Source of the DNA: an uncultured Pelagibacteraceae bacterium
GTDB lineage: Bacteria > Pseudomonadota > Alphaproteobacteria > Pelagibacterales > Pelagibacteraceae
Reading direction: 5' to 3'
Assembly: GCA_902615715.1 (NCBI GenBank)
Contig: CACMQA010000005.1
Span: 55,116-119,115 of the forward strand
Length of the DNA: 64,000 bases
Below are positions 1-9,663 of the stretch, piece after piece; within the stretch, counting starts at the first letter, position 1; every line of letters begins with the position of its first letter. The notes below the pieces were generated by a model, which saw only the letters and a list, made by a program, of their open reading frames with translations, was not told where the DNA came from and searched no databases. The position numbers and the translations under genes were made by a program.

Positions 1-108
1 GGTGGGGCGAGTGCAGTTCTAGCAGCTTCTATTTTTCACTATGGTGAATATAAAATAAAAGAAGTTAAAGAATATTTGAATTCTAAGAATGTATCAGTAA
101 GATTATAA
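1..108 (+). CDS. hisF: HisF C-terminus (imidazole glycerol phosphate synthase cyclase subunit), partial
   Basis: The window opens inside a reading frame whose last 35 residues include [17 protein letters not shown] and end at TAA 106-108. This is the last beta-alpha unit of the HisF TIM barrel, in which an [11 protein letters not shown] segment is strongly conserved. HisF closes the imidazole ring in histidine synthesis using ammonia made by HisH. hisE begins one base after the stop, the usual hisF-hisE order, which supports the call. The 5' end lies outside the window. Confidence 0.93.
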   Translation, partial: GGASAVLAASIFHYGEYKIKEVKEYLNSKNVSVRL

Positions 109-109
109 G

Positions 110-382
110 ATGTTTGAAAATCTAGAGCAGTTAATGAAAATTATAAGAGAAAGAAAAAATTCTTCTCTAGATAAATCTTATACAAATAAACTTCTCAATG
201 ATAAAAGCTTAAGTGTTGCAAAAGTTAAAGAGGAGATAGGAGAATTAATAGAGGCTGTTGAACAAGGTTCAAATAAAATACACGAGGCGGCAGATGTAAT
301 TTATCATTTGATGGTTTATCTTGAGGCCAATAATATAAAGGTTGAAGATGTAATGAGTGAACTAAAAAAAAGACAAAAATGA
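110..382 (+). CDS. hisE: Phosphoribosyl-ATP pyrophosphatase
   Basis: This 90-residue protein belongs to the all-alpha MazG-like pyrophosphatases. It hydrolyses phosphoribosyl-ATP to phosphoribosyl-AMP in the second step of histidine synthesis, in the cytoplasm. The metal-binding pattern is visible as K-x-K-E-E-I-G-E-L-I-E-A near residues 38-49, followed by E-A-A-D-V-I-Y-H near residues 58-66. It is slightly shorter than the usual 100-110 residues. It follows hisF by one base and overlaps the next gene by four bases (ATGA), so it is probably cotranscribed with the his genes. Confidence 0.93.
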   Translation: MFENLEQLMKIIRERKNSSLDKSYTNKLLNDKSLSVAKVKEEIGELIEAVEQGSNKIHEAADVIYHLMVYLEANNIKVEDVMSELKKRQK

Positions 383-735
383 GCTACGATAAAAACAATA
401 TATTTGCAAAAATTCTTAGAGGAGAAATCCCGTGTAAAAAAGTTTATGAAAACGAACATGTTTTAGCTTTTCATGATATTAATCCTCAAAAGAAAGTGCA
501 TGTATTAGTAATACCAAAAGGCGAATATGTTGATCTAGATGATTTCAATACTAAAGCCTCTGATAAAGAGATAGTTGAATTAAATAAAGCAGTTACACAT
601 GTAGCAAACTTAATGGGCTCAAAAGATAAAGGTTATAGAGCTCTTACAAATATCGGTAGTGATGGAGGACAAGAAGTTCCTCATCTACATTTTCATATTT
701 TTGCCGGTGAAAAAATAGGAAAGATGGTTAGCTAA
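379..735 (+). CDS. HIT family nucleotide-binding protein (HinT-like)
   Basis: A histidine-triad protein of 118 residues. The catalytic motif reads VPHLHFHIFAG near the C-terminus, matching the H-x-H-x-H-x-x pattern, and the N-terminal IFAKILRGEIPCKKVYE is typical of the HinT/PKCI branch. Family members hydrolyse purine nucleoside phosphoramidates in the cytoplasm; the physiological substrate is usually unknown. The ATG overlaps the hisE stop, and its own TAA shares a base with the next ATG. A HIT gene after hisE is common in alphaproteobacteria. Confidence 0.93.
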   Translation: MSYDKNNIFAKILRGEIPCKKVYENEHVLAFHDINPQKKVHVLVIPKGEYVDLDDFNTKASDKEIVELNKAVTHVANLMGSKDKGYRALTNIGSDGGQEVPHLHFHIFAGEKIGKMVS

Positions 736-1241
736 TGGTTTCTAGGGTTAGAAGATATTTTTTAGAGATAAAAGATTTTTCACAGACTATAGATCTAAAC
801 CTTCCTGAAAATTACAAAATTATTTTAGATAATAAAGACAATTTTCATCTAAATAAATTCTTTTACAAACAAATAGGTTTAGATCATTTTTGGAGAGACA
901 GGTTGTTATGGTCTGATAGCGAGTGGGTGAAATATGTAACTAATAAAAATTTAGAAACTCACGTTTTAAAAAAAGGAGAAGATCTAGTTGGTTATTATGA
1001 ACAGGAATATCATCCTAGTTCTAATGAAGTCGAATTAATAAATATGGGAGTGCTAAAAGAATTTAGAGGTTTAAAACTTGGGTCAACTCTAGTTAATCAC
1101 GCTATTGCTAGCGCATCAAGAAAGAATCCAAGAAGAATGTGGGTTCACACTTGTAGCTTAGATCACAAACATGCGCTGCAAAATTACAAGTCAAAAGGTT
1201 TTGAAATTTTTAAAGAGGAAGAAATCGATTTCGTAGCTTAA
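735..1241 (+). CDS. GNAT family N-acetyltransferase
   Basis: A 168-residue protein with the GNAT fold. The acetyl-CoA pyrophosphate-binding signature appears as LKEFRGLKLGSTLVNHAI near residues 108-125, fitting R/Q-x-x-G-x-G/A. It is followed by a segment with W-V-H-T-C-S-L-D-H and a C-terminal KSKGFEIF strand. Its substrate cannot be told from sequence. The start overlaps the stop of the HIT gene by one base, so the two are probably translationally coupled. It ends convergently with lolA, overlapping it by four bases. Confidence 0.8.
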   Translation: MVSRVRRYFLEIKDFSQTIDLNLPENYKIILDNKDNFHLNKFFYKQIGLDHFWRDRLLWSDSEWVKYVTNKNLETHVLKKGEDLVGYYEQEYHPSSNEVELINMGVLKEFRGLKLGSTLVNHAIASASRKNPRRMWVHTCSLDHKHALQNYKSKGFEIFKEEEIDFVA

Positions 1242-1798
1242 TTCATCTCGGGAATTTTAAAAGTTCCTTTTTTAAAAACATCATTCTTAGCAATTATATT
1301 TAAAGAGAAATTTATATTGTTGTTATACTGGTCAATTATTTGCCAACCTTTTAAATCTAATGTTTTCTTGTCAAAAAAAACTGTTATCTCGTTATTATCC
1401 AAATAAACTAACTTTATAATTTGATCGGATAATTCTATCTCTCCAGATTTTACAATTTCTAAAAGTTTATCTTTATATAAAATATTTAGGAATGGTGATT
1501 TTGAAATAGGATAATAATATGTTTTATTATATCTTTTCTGAGTTATAGCTAACCTTTTTTTATTTATTATTAATTCCTTTTTCTTATTATCAAAATAATC
1601 ACATTTTAATTTTCCAGGGAATTCTAAAAGACAACTCCCCTTCTCAGTTTTTTCATTCACCACTTGATCAAAGGTAAATTCTAATGAATTTAAATTATTT
1701 AATTGTGTTACTATTTGATCTTTTTCATCAGCAGAGAGACTTACTGATAATAAAATAAATATTGCGAAAATTTTATAGCACTTCACGTTTACCAACAT
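1238..1798 (-). CDS. lolA: Outer-membrane lipoprotein carrier LolA
   Basis: The 186-residue product carries a signal peptide (hydrophobic FAIFILLSVSLSA, cleavage likely before DEK) and then the LolA pattern: NLNSLEFTFDQ, GSCLLEFPGKLKCDY, and a late strand around LDLKGWQIIDQYN. LolA ferries lipoproteins across the periplasm to the outer membrane. I chose the ATG at 1798; a TTG at 1816 lies upstream. The start overlaps the ftsK 3' end by 26 bases; ftsK-lolA is a conserved alphaproteobacterial order. Sequence divergence is high, so the call relies on both pattern and neighbour. Confidence 0.85.
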   Translation of the reverse strand: MLVNVKCYKIFAIFILLSVSLSADEKDQIVTQLNNLNSLEFTFDQVVNEKTEKGSCLLEFPGKLKCDYFDNKKKELIINKKRLAITQKRYNKTYYYPISKSPFLNILYKDKLLEIVKSGEIELSDQIIKLVYLDNNEITVFFDKKTLDLKGWQIIDQYNNNINFSLNIIAKNDVFKKGTFKIPEMN

Positions 1799-3869
1799 GA
1801 TTTGCTTTACTGACAATACCTTTTTCTTCCATCATATCAATAATTCTAGCTGCTCTATTATAGCCAATTTGTAATTTTCTTTGTAAGAAACTCGTTGAAG
1901 CTTTTCCTTCTGACTTAATTATATCGACTGCTTGTGAATATAGTTCATCTTCATCGCCGTCTCCCTCCGTAGCTGAAGAAGCTTCATTACTTGTATGAGC
2001 TGTAATTTCATCCATATAATCCGGCTCACCCTGTGCTCTGATGGAGTTAACAATTTTTTCTATCTCACTCTCTGAAACAAATGGACCGTGAATTCTAACA
2101 ATTCTATTCGCTGAAGACATGAACAACATATCGCCTTTACCCAACAATTGTTCAGCACCTTGCTCACCTAATATTGTTCTACTATCTATTTTAGAGCTCA
2201 CTTGAAAAGAGACTCTAGTTGGAAAATTTGCTTTAATTGTACCAGTAATAACATCAACACTTGGTCTTTGCGTAGCCATAATAATATGTATCCCTGCAGC
2301 TCTTGCCATTTGTGATAATTTTTGAATGTAGTTTTCTATTTCTTTGCCAGCAACAAGCATTAAGTCTGACATCTCATCAACAACTACAACAATATAAGGC
2401 ATTTTTAATTTGTGTTTAGCATTGTAACCATCGATGTTTCTTACCCCCACCTTACTCATTAGTTTATATCTGCTATTCATTTCTTTGACTGTCCAAGCCA
2501 AAGCAGATGTTGCTTTTTTTGCATCAGTAATCACTGGAGTTAATAAATGAGGAATGCCTTCGTAAGTTGACAATTCTAACATCTTAGGATCGATTAAAAT
2601 AAATTTACAAAGATCAGGGTTTAATTTGTAAAGCAATGAAACAATAATTGTATTAATGCAAACTGATTTACCCGAACCTGTAGTACCTGCAATTAATAAG
2701 TGAGGCATAGACGTAAGATCTCCAACGATAGGCATGCCAGATATACTTTTTCCAAGCGCAATAGGTAATTTTACATCTTTCTTTTGAAACTTTTCATAAG
2801 AGATAATTTCTCGTAGCGATACACTTTCTCTTGTCTCGTTTGGTATCTCGATACCCACTGTATTTTTGCCAGGAATTACCGAAACCCTTGCAGATGTTGA
2901 ACTCGTATTTCGCGCCAAATCTTCTGACAAATTTATTATTTTTGAAACTTTCACCCCAGGGGCTGGTTCAAATTCATATAAACTAACAACTGGACCATTA
3001 TTGATAGCTTTAATCTTCCCATCAATACCAAAATCTAAAAGAATTTTTTCCATAAACTCACCATCAGGACGATTTTTATTTAATTCTGTTGCACTAAGTT
3101 TTGTAGAACTTTTGTCTAAATAATCTATTGCTGGTAGTTTATATTTTGATCTTAAACTAGTTGTGGGTTTTTCTGATTGATTTAAGTCATCAAAAAAAAA
3201 TGATTGTTGTGGTCGCTCAATGATTTCACTTTTCCCCTCTTTAGGATCCGCTTCTAAATTCACATCAGGAATAGTATTTTCTTTTCTTCTAAACAATGAA
3301 GCAATTACAGAAAAAGTCCCAGTAATTATTTTCTTTATATTCAAATCTGCTGAAAAGATAAAAAAGATTAAAGTAAGCAATAACAAACCATAAGCAGAGT
3401 AAGTGTTATCGATATATGGAAACCATGTACTTAAAAACTCATAACCAATCTTTCCGACAAAACCTGAGTTGCCGTTATCAATAAGCCAAAATGAATTGTT
3501 AAAAGTAATATAAATAAAAATGGTACCTAAAACTAAATATGAAACTACTAGAAATAATTTTAAAATTATTCTTTTGATTTCTTTTTGAATAATTAAATTA
3601 ATTCCCCAGAATAAAAAATTAGCTAAAATTAAAAATGAAACAAGACCAAAACTCTGTAAGAGAAAATCAGCAATACTACTGCCATAGACTCCAAAGAAAT
3701 TTTTGATCTCAAATTCTCTATCACCGTAGACAAATGAAGGATCTTCTGGTGAATATGTTGTAAAAGCTATTGCTAAACCGATACTCGTAGAAATTAAGAT
3801 TAACCCTATAAATTCAAAGGTTCGTTTTTTTAAAAAATTTGTTACACTATTTAAAAAGTTTGTATTCAT
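1773..3869 (-). CDS. ftsK: DNA translocase FtsK
   Basis: The 698-residue protein couples chromosome dimer resolution and terminal segregation to cell division. It has an N-terminal membrane domain (four hydrophobic stretches within residues 15-175), a short linker, and an FtsK/SpoIIIE motor with Walker A GTTGSGKS near residues 395-402 and Walker B IVVVVDEMSDL. A winged-helix gamma domain lies near the C-terminus (FLQRKLQIGYNRAARIIDMME), which reads polarity sequences and activates XerD. The linker is short compared with E. coli FtsK. Upstream, 56 bases separate it from the divergent hydroxylase gene. Confidence 0.97.
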   Translation of the reverse strand: MNTNFLNSVTNFLKKRTFEFIGLILISTSIGLAIAFTTYSPEDPSFVYGDREFEIKNFFGVYGSSIADFLLQSFGLVSFLILANFLFWGINLIIQKEIKRIILKLFLVVSYLVLGTIFIYITFNNSFWLIDNGNSGFVGKIGYEFLSTWFPYIDNTYSAYGLLLLTLIFFIFSADLNIKKIITGTFSVIASLFRRKENTIPDVNLEADPKEGKSEIIERPQQSFFFDDLNQSEKPTTSLRSKYKLPAIDYLDKSSTKLSATELNKNRPDGEFMEKILLDFGIDGKIKAINNGPVVSLYEFEPAPGVKVSKIINLSEDLARNTSSTSARVSVIPGKNTVGIEIPNETRESVSLREIISYEKFQKKDVKLPIALGKSISGMPIVGDLTSMPHLLIAGTTGSGKSVCINTIIVSLLYKLNPDLCKFILIDPKMLELSTYEGIPHLLTPVITDAKKATSALAWTVKEMNSRYKLMSKVGVRNIDGYNAKHKLKMPYIVVVVDEMSDLMLVAGKEIENYIQKLSQMARAAGIHIIMATQRPSVDVITGTIKANFPTRVSFQVSSKIDSRTILGEQGAEQLLGKGDMLFMSSANRIVRIHGPFVSESEIEKIVNSIRAQGEPDYMDEITAHTSNEASSATEGDGDEDELYSQAVDIIKSEGKASTSFLQRKLQIGYNRAARIIDMMEEKGIVSKANHVGKREVL

Positions 3870-3925
3870 AACGAATCGTTTTACGTACTTTTTACCATTT
3901 TTATGAAAGTGATAAAAATTTTAAT

Positions 3926-5023
3926 ATGAAAAAACAGAGAATTTGCATAGTTGGAGATGGTCTTTCAGGTCTAATGACTGCTTTAGCTTTAAATGAATTA
4001 GAAGGTTTAGAAGTCCACTTGATATCTAAGAAAAAAAAGCATTCTAAAGATAGACGAACAACAGCTATTTCTGCCTCTAACTTCGAGTTTTTTAATAAAG
4101 TTATAGATAAACTCGACAAAAAATTATTTTGGCCTTCCAAAAAGATTGATCTTTTCTATGAGACTAAAGATCAACACATGAATTTCTTAAATTTTAATGA
4201 AGATAGCAAAAATCTTATGTACGTTTTTGAGAATAATAAAATCAAAGAAATTCTTATTAAAGAAATTAAAAAGAAAAAAATCAAAACTTTTCAAAAAAGT
4301 ATTAATCAATTAAAAGACTTAGATGGTTATGATATGAAAATATTATGCCTGGGCAGATCTTCAAAAATTTATCAAAGTATAGTTGATAAAAGATCGTTAA
4401 ATAAAGATTACAAAGAAATCGCAATCACAGGTTATGTTAAACATAATTTAAAAAATTTGAATACTGCTCAATATTTTTTAAAAGATGGTCCACTAGCGAT
4501 ACTACCTTTTTCAAAAAATAATTTCTCCTTTGTGTGGAGTTTAGATAAAAATTTTTTGACAAAAGATATTAACTCTATTGTTAAATCTAAAATTTCAAAA
4601 GTTTTAAAAACAAATAAAATATTGGTTTCAAATCAACAATCATATCCCTTGATGCTTAACTTAAAACGAACTTATTATAAAAATGATATTCTTATTTTGG
4701 GTGAGGGGCTGCATACAGTTCATCCTCTAGCTGGCCAAGGCTTTAATCTTGTATTGCGGGATATTAATAAATTACAAAAGATTTTTAAATATTACACAGA
4801 ATTAGGTATGTCTTTAAAAAGCACCCCTGCTCTAGAAGAATTTACTAATATTAGAAAATCTGAGAATATCATTACTGGTATAGGTATAGATCTAACTCAT
4901 AATTTCTTTAAACAAAATAAATTATTAGATCCATTTAAAGAAACAATTTTAAAAAATATCTCAAAAAATAATACTCTTAAAAAAATAAGTAAGTTTATTT
5001 CTAATCAAGGTTTATCAATTTAA
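3926..5023 (+). CDS. FAD-dependent ubiquinone hydroxylase, UbiH/COQ6-like
   Basis: This 365-residue protein is a group-A flavin monooxygenase. It starts with a Rossmann beta strand and G-D-G-L-S-G near residues 10-15, and has the second FAD-binding motif ILGEGLHTVHPLAGQGFNLVLRD in the C-terminal third (G-x-x-x-H-x-x-P-x-x-G-Q-G). That is the UbiH/UbiF/COQ6 signature for ring hydroxylation in ubiquinone synthesis. It is a little shorter than typical members (about 390-400), with a compact middle. Which ring carbon it hydroxylates cannot be told. It sits divergent to ftsK and four bases before mnmE. Confidence 0.85.
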   Translation: MKKQRICIVGDGLSGLMTALALNELEGLEVHLISKKKKHSKDRRTTAISASNFEFFNKVIDKLDKKLFWPSKKIDLFYETKDQHMNFLNFNEDSKNLMYVFENNKIKEILIKEIKKKKIKTFQKSINQLKDLDGYDMKILCLGRSSKIYQSIVDKRSLNKDYKEIAITGYVKHNLKNLNTAQYFLKDGPLAILPFSKNNFSFVWSLDKNFLTKDINSIVKSKISKVLKTNKILVSNQQSYPLMLNLKRTYYKNDILILGEGLHTVHPLAGQGFNLVLRDINKLQKIFKYYTELGMSLKSTPALEEFTNIRKSENIITGIGIDLTHNFFKQNKLLDPFKETILKNISKNNTLKKISKFISNQGLSI

Positions 5024-5027
5024 TTCA

Positions 5028-6356
5028 ATGAACATTTATGCTCTTTCATCAGGCAGAGGTCCGTCAGGAATAGCCATTGTTAGAATTTCAGGAAAAGATA
5101 CCCTTAAAATTTGTAAGAATTTAACTAAACTTAAAGAAATTAGATCCAATGAAGTAAATTACTGTAAATTTTATAATCCAAAAAATGATAATGTTATAGA
5201 CCCAGAGGCTCTATTATTGTGGTTTCCTGGGCCTAATAGCTATACTGGAGATGATTTAGCTGAGCTTCAGGTTCATGGTAGTAATGCTGTAATTAACGCT
5301 TTATTAAAAGTATTATCAGAACAAGAAAATTGTAGATTAGCCGAACCTGGTGAATTTACAAAGATAGCTTTTCAGAATGATAAAATAGATCTTTTGAAAG
5401 CCGAGAGCATAGGTGATTTAATTCATTCAGAGACGGAGCTTCAAAGAGACCAAGCTGTTAAACTAATTCAAGGTAATGCTTCAAATTATTATAATGATTT
5501 AAGAGAAAAATTAATAAAATCTCTATCTTATATTGAAGCTAAAATAGATTTTGCTGAGGATGATTTACCAGAAAAAGTCTTAAAAGAAGTACAAAACTCT
5601 ATTAAAGAAATACATAAGGATATTATAAATATAATAGAAGATAATAAAATTGGTGAAAAAATAAGAGATGGATTTAGAGTTTCTATTACAGGTGAAGTCA
5701 ATGCAGGTAAATCTTCCCTATTAAATTTGATAGCAAAAAGAGATGTCGCTATAGTTTCAGATGAAGCAGGAACTACTAGAGATGTTATTGAGACTTATTT
5801 AAATATAGACGGTTATCCTGTAATCTTAGCTGATACTGCTGGTATCAGAGATGCCAAAAATGAAATTGAAAAAAAAGGCATATCTTTAGCTCTAGGAAAA
5901 TCAAAAGAAGCAGACCTGAATATCATTGTTATAGATAATTCTTCAAAAAGCATAAACAATGAAATTAACAAAATGATCAATAGAGACACGATTGTTTTAC
6001 TTAATAAGTCAGACGTACAAAACAAACAAAATCATAAATTTGATGCAGATACGGTGTTTGCTTCAGTTAAAGAAAATAAAAACATTGATAGTTTGATTAA
6101 AAAGATAAAAGAAAAATTAAGTAAAAAATTCACATCAAGTAATACGGCTTTAATCACGAGAGAAAGACATAGAATTAAACTTAATCAATGTTTAAAAGAA
6201 ATAGATAACTTTCTTAAAAAAGATCAAAATGAAGATTTAGAATTAGCTGCAGAAGATTTAAGAATGGCTACACGGCATCTTGGAAGTATTGTTGGTAAGG
6301 TTGATGTTGAGGAAATCCTTGGATCTATATTTAAAGATTTTTGTATAGGTAAATAA
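5028..6356 (+). CDS. mnmE: tRNA modification GTPase MnmE
   Basis: With MnmG, this enzyme installs the carboxymethylaminomethyl group on U34 of certain tRNAs. The 442-residue sequence shows the N-terminal formyl-THF-binding domain (SGRGPSGIAIVRISG), an inserted GTPase with G1 GEVNAGKSS at 222-230, G3 DTAGIRD and G4 NKSD, and the invariant C-terminal CIGK containing the catalytic cysteine. Length is normal. mnmG follows after 42 bases, giving both partners of the complex side by side, as is common in alphaproteobacteria. Confidence 0.97.
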   Translation: MNIYALSSGRGPSGIAIVRISGKDTLKICKNLTKLKEIRSNEVNYCKFYNPKNDNVIDPEALLLWFPGPNSYTGDDLAELQVHGSNAVINALLKVLSEQENCRLAEPGEFTKIAFQNDKIDLLKAESIGDLIHSETELQRDQAVKLIQGNASNYYNDLREKLIKSLSYIEAKIDFAEDDLPEKVLKEVQNSIKEIHKDIINIIEDNKIGEKIRDGFRVSITGEVNAGKSSLLNLIAKRDVAIVSDEAGTTRDVIETYLNIDGYPVILADTAGIRDAKNEIEKKGISLALGKSKEADLNIIVIDNSSKSINNEINKMINRDTIVLLNKSDVQNKQNHKFDADTVFASVKENKNIDSLIKKIKEKLSKKFTSSNTALITRERHRIKLNQCLKEIDNFLKKDQNEDLELAAEDLRMATRHLGSIVGKVDVEEILGSIFKDFCIGK

Positions 6357-6398
6357 AATACCTCTTGTATTCCTGATATACCTCGTTACATTCACCAT

Positions 6399-8267
6399 AT
6401 GACTAAACAAAGTTATGATGTAGTGGTAATAGGGGGTGGACATGCTGGATGTGAAGCAGCAGCAGCATCTGCTAGAATGGGCGTAAACACTGGCCTTTTT
6501 ACACATAAAATAGAGACTATTGGTGAGATGTCGTGCAATCCTGCTATAGGAGGACTAGGAAAAGGTCATCTCGTAAGAGAAATAGATGCTTTAGATGGTG
6601 TTATGGGCGTTGTAGCCGACAGATCCGGTATTCAATTCAGACTATTAAACAGAAGTAGAGGTCCAGCAGTGCAGGGTCCACGTACTCAGTCAGATAGAGC
6701 TCTTTACAAAGAGCATATGCAAAAAATTTTACTAAATTACAAGAATTTAGAGGTAGTGGCAGATCCTGTTGTTAAATTTTTATTTGAGGGTGATAAAGTT
6801 ATAGGTTTTGTATGTCAAAGCGGAATTGAAGTGAGAACTAAAGAACTAATCTTAACTACTGGTACTTTCCTTAACGGATTAATACATATAGGTGAAACTC
6901 AAATACCGGCGGGTAGGTACGACGAGAAACCATCTACAGGTTTAAGTGAACAATTAGCAAAATTTAAAATGCAAATAGGAAGACTAAAGACAGGAACACC
7001 ACCAAGACTAGATGGTAGTACAATTAATTATGATGATTTGGAAATGCAACCAGCTGATGATGATCATTACTATTTTTCTTTCCTTACAAACAAAATTGAT
7101 AACAAACAAATCAAATGTGGGATGACCTATACTAATAACGAAGTTCACAAAATTATCGGTGATAATATTTCTCGAAGCGCAATGTATTCTGGAAACATTA
7201 AAGGTGTAGGACCACGATATTGTCCTTCTATTGAAGATAAAATTGTAAAATTTAAAGAGAAACAACAACATCAAATATTTCTTGAACCCGAAGGATTAAA
7301 GGACAATACTATTTACCCAAATGGCATATCGACTTCACTTCCAGAGGAGATTCAGCTTAAAATATTGTCTAAAATCAAGGGTTTAGAGCATGTTAAGATG
7401 AAGAGGGCTGGGTATGCTATTGAATACGATTATGTTGATCCGAGAGAGCTTAACGCTACGTTAGAAACTAAAAAAATTAAATCATTGTTTCTAGCAGGAC
7501 AAATTAACGGTACTACTGGTTATGAGGAAGCTGCTGCACAAGGTTTGATTGCTGGTATAAATGCAGCTTTAAAAATTAAAAATAAATCCGAATTCGTTTT
7601 AGATAGATCAACTTCTTATATCGGTGTGATGATTGATGATTTAATAACCAAAGGTGTTACGGAACCTTATCGTATGTTTACTTCTAGAGCAGAATATAGA
7701 TTAACTTTAAGAGCTGATAACGCAGATCAGAGATTAACAGACCTTGCTATAAATTTGGATTTAGTAGGATCTGAAAGAAAAAATATATTTTTAGAAAAGA
7801 AAAAAAATATTTATTCACTTAATAATTTTTTAGAGACGAAATTCTTAACTCCCAATGAAGCAAAAAAAAATGGTATTAAAATTGCTATGGACGGAGTCAA
7901 AAGATCATGTCTAGAAGTTATGGGTCAACGAAAAGTAAATATGGCAAAAATAAGGCAGATATTTAGTGATATCCCGGTATTTCCTGACTCAATAGAAAAG
8001 CAGGTTGTAACCGACGCTCACTACATGGGTTATTTGAAGAGACAAGAGCGGGACATTAAATCATTTAAAAAAGATGAGTCTATTATTATCCCTAAGGACA
8101 TTAATTATGAAAATTTAAGTGGTTTGTCTAACGAAGTTAAGTCCAAGTTGATTTCTATAAGACCTAAAACGTTAGGACAAGCAATCAGAATAGACGGTAT
8201 CACTCCTGCCGCTGTGATAATCTTATTATCTCATATCAAAAAGTTAAAGTTTAAAGCTACTGCTTAA
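6399..8267 (+). CDS. mnmG: tRNA uridine-5-carboxymethylaminomethyl modification enzyme MnmG
   Basis: The FAD-dependent partner of MnmE, 622 residues, the normal length. The dinucleotide-binding motif [13 protein letters not shown] lies at the N-terminus, followed by [23 protein letters not shown], the hallmark segment with the catalytic cysteine, and later the second cysteine region and [16 protein letters not shown]. The C-terminal helical domain that contacts MnmE is intact. The TAA shares a base with the rsmG ATG, so rsmG is probably translationally coupled. Confidence 0.98.
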   Translation: MTKQSYDVVVIGGGHAGCEAAAASARMGVNTGLFTHKIETIGEMSCNPAIGGLGKGHLVREIDALDGVMGVVADRSGIQFRLLNRSRGPAVQGPRTQSDRALYKEHMQKILLNYKNLEVVADPVVKFLFEGDKVIGFVCQSGIEVRTKELILTTGTFLNGLIHIGETQIPAGRYDEKPSTGLSEQLAKFKMQIGRLKTGTPPRLDGSTINYDDLEMQPADDDHYYFSFLTNKIDNKQIKCGMTYTNNEVHKIIGDNISRSAMYSGNIKGVGPRYCPSIEDKIVKFKEKQQHQIFLEPEGLKDNTIYPNGISTSLPEEIQLKILSKIKGLEHVKMKRAGYAIEYDYVDPRELNATLETKKIKSLFLAGQINGTTGYEEAAAQGLIAGINAALKIKNKSEFVLDRSTSYIGVMIDDLITKGVTEPYRMFTSRAEYRLTLRADNADQRLTDLAINLDLVGSERKNIFLEKKKNIYSLNNFLETKFLTPNEAKKNGIKIAMDGVKRSCLEVMGQRKVNMAKIRQIFSDIPVFPDSIEKQVVTDAHYMGYLKRQERDIKSFKKDESIIIPKDINYENLSGLSNEVKSKLISIRPKTLGQAIRIDGITPAAVIILLSHIKKLKFKATA

Positions 8268-8881
8268 TGCAGGATAAAGAAGTTATAAATATTCTTCAAA
8301 ATCGGCTTAATTATAGTGAAAAAAACATATCAGATCTTAAAATATTTATAAATGAATTGCTTAAAGCTAATAAAAAGCATAATTTCATCTCTAAAAACTC
8401 TGAAAACGTTATTTGGCACAGACATATCCTTGATTCAGCTCAATTAGTGAAATTTATAGATTTTTCAAAAGGCTCTTTGTCAGATTTAGGCTCTGGAGCA
8501 GGTTTTCCAGGCATGATTTTAGCTATGTTTAGTAAAGACAAGGACTTTCACGTGAAATTGTATGAAAAATCACCTGTAAAAAGAGCTTTTTTGAAAAATA
8601 TAAATGATAGATTGTCACTAAATATTGAAGTTCGTGGAAATGTATATGAAGAATCTATCGATACAGACTACATTGTCAGTAGAGCATTCAAAAAATTAGA
8701 GGCAATAATACAAGTTTCACGTGAAATCGTTAAAAAATCCCATAAATTGATAATTTTAAAAGGTCAAAACGCACAGGAAGATTTAAAAAAAGCTTTCAAT
8801 AAGGAAAAATACGATTATAAACTTGAAAATAGTATAACGAATGAGGCCTCTAAAATAATAATAGTCAATTTTAAAAAATGA
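8267..8881 (+). CDS. rsmG: 16S rRNA (guanine527-N7)-methyltransferase RsmG
   Basis: A class-I SAM methyltransferase of 204 residues, also called GidB. It carries the family pattern NLISKNS-like NFISKNSENVIWHRHILDS, then the SAM-binding loop LSDLGSGAGFPGMILA, and a later SRAF motif. It methylates G527 of 16S rRNA. The gene sits in the conserved mnmG-rsmG-parA-parB run and overlaps parA by four bases. Two parS-like palindromes lie within its coding sequence, so this DNA may also serve as a centromere. Confidence 0.96.
   Translation: MQDKEVINILQNRLNYSEKNISDLKIFINELLKANKKHNFISKNSENVIWHRHILDSAQLVKFIDFSKGSLSDLGSGAGFPGMILAMFSKDKDFHVKLYEKSPVKRAFLKNINDRLSLNIEVRGNVYEESIDTDYIVSRAFKKLEAIIQVSREIVKKSHKLIILKGQNAQEDLKKAFNKEKYDYKLENSITNEASKIIIVNFKK
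8546..8557. other. parS-like centromere site 1 (TTTCACGTGAAA)
   Basis: This is a perfect 12-base palindrome, TTTCACGTGAAA, equal to the core of the widely conserved parS site TGTTTCACGTGAAACA bound by ParB. The outer positions here (C before, TT after) depart from consensus. It lies inside rsmG, about 330 bases before parA. In many bacteria parS sites cluster next to parAB, which supports the reading. Confidence 0.72.
8715..8726. other. parS-like centromere site 2 (GTTTCACGTGAAAT context)
   Basis: A second perfect TTTCACGTGAAA palindrome lies 169 bases after the first. Its context, AGTTTCACGTGAAATC, matches 13 of the 16 consensus parS bases, making it the better of the two. It is also inside rsmG, about 150 bases before the parA start. 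Two copies of a CG-containing 12-mer in this AT-rich sequence, so close together and next to parAB, are unlikely by chance. Confidence 0.8.
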
Positions 8882-9663
8882 CGACAACAATTTCAGTGAT
8901 CAATCAAAAGGGCGGGGTAGGAAAAACAACAACAGTAATAAACTTAGCTGCATCACTGTCCATTATGGGTCAGTCAAATCTTGTTATTGATTTAGATCCA
9001 CAAGGAAATGCTACGACTGGATTTGGTAAAAGTAATAGTGATGAAGAAAAAAATATTTACAATTTATTGATCAGAAAAATCAATCTTGGACACGCAATAC
9101 AAAAAACTAATATACAAAATTTAGATATCGTAGGATCACATGTAAATTTATCTGGTTTAGAAGTTGAAACAGCAAATGATTCAAAAAGAGCATTTGTTTT
9201 AAAAGAAATTCTATTATCAGAAAAATCGGGGTTACTCAAAAAGTATGACAACATATTTATAGATTGTCCGCCTTCACTAAGCTTACTTACAATTATGTCT
9301 TTGGTGGCATCTGATGAGCTACTAGTTCCTTTGCAAACCGAATTCTTTGCCTTGGAAGGAATAACTCAACTAGTTAAAACCATCGACAGAATAAAAGAAA
9401 ATCTTAATCCCTCACTTTCTATAAGAGGAATATTATTAACTATGTTTGACAAAAGAAATAAACTCTCGACTGAAGTAGATAGAGAAGCAAGAAACTATTT
9501 TAAAGACAAAGTTTACAAAACTGTTATTCAAAGAAATGTAAGATTGTCCGAGGCCCCATCGCACGGATTACCTTGTGTTATTTATGATAAAAGCTGTGTA
9601 GGCAGTAAGTCATATTTTAAATTAGCAGAAGAATTTAAAAACAAAATAGTGAGCGCTGCATGA
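8878..9663 (+). CDS. parA: Chromosome partitioning ATPase ParA
   Basis: A 261-residue deviant-Walker ATPase. The P-loop reads KGGVGKTTT from residue 11, with the signature lysine of the ParA/MinD family, followed by DLDPQGNATTGFG and DCPPSLSLLT. It forms nucleoid-bound gradients that move ParB-parS complexes. It lacks a long N-terminal DNA-binding domain, as expected for the chromosomal (Soj) type. The ATG overlaps the rsmG stop by four bases, and parB overlaps its end by four, giving a tight operon. Confidence 0.97.
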   Translation: MTTTISVINQKGGVGKTTTVINLAASLSIMGQSNLVIDLDPQGNATTGFGKSNSDEEKNIYNLLIRKINLGHAIQKTNIQNLDIVGSHVNLSGLEVETANDSKRAFVLKEILLSEKSGLLKKYDNIFIDCPPSLSLLTIMSLVASDELLVPLQTEFFALEGITQLVKTIDRIKENLNPSLSIRGILLTMFDKRNKLSTEVDREARNYFKDKVYKTVIQRNVRLSEAPSHGLPCVIYDKSCVGSKSYFKLAEEFKNKIVSAA

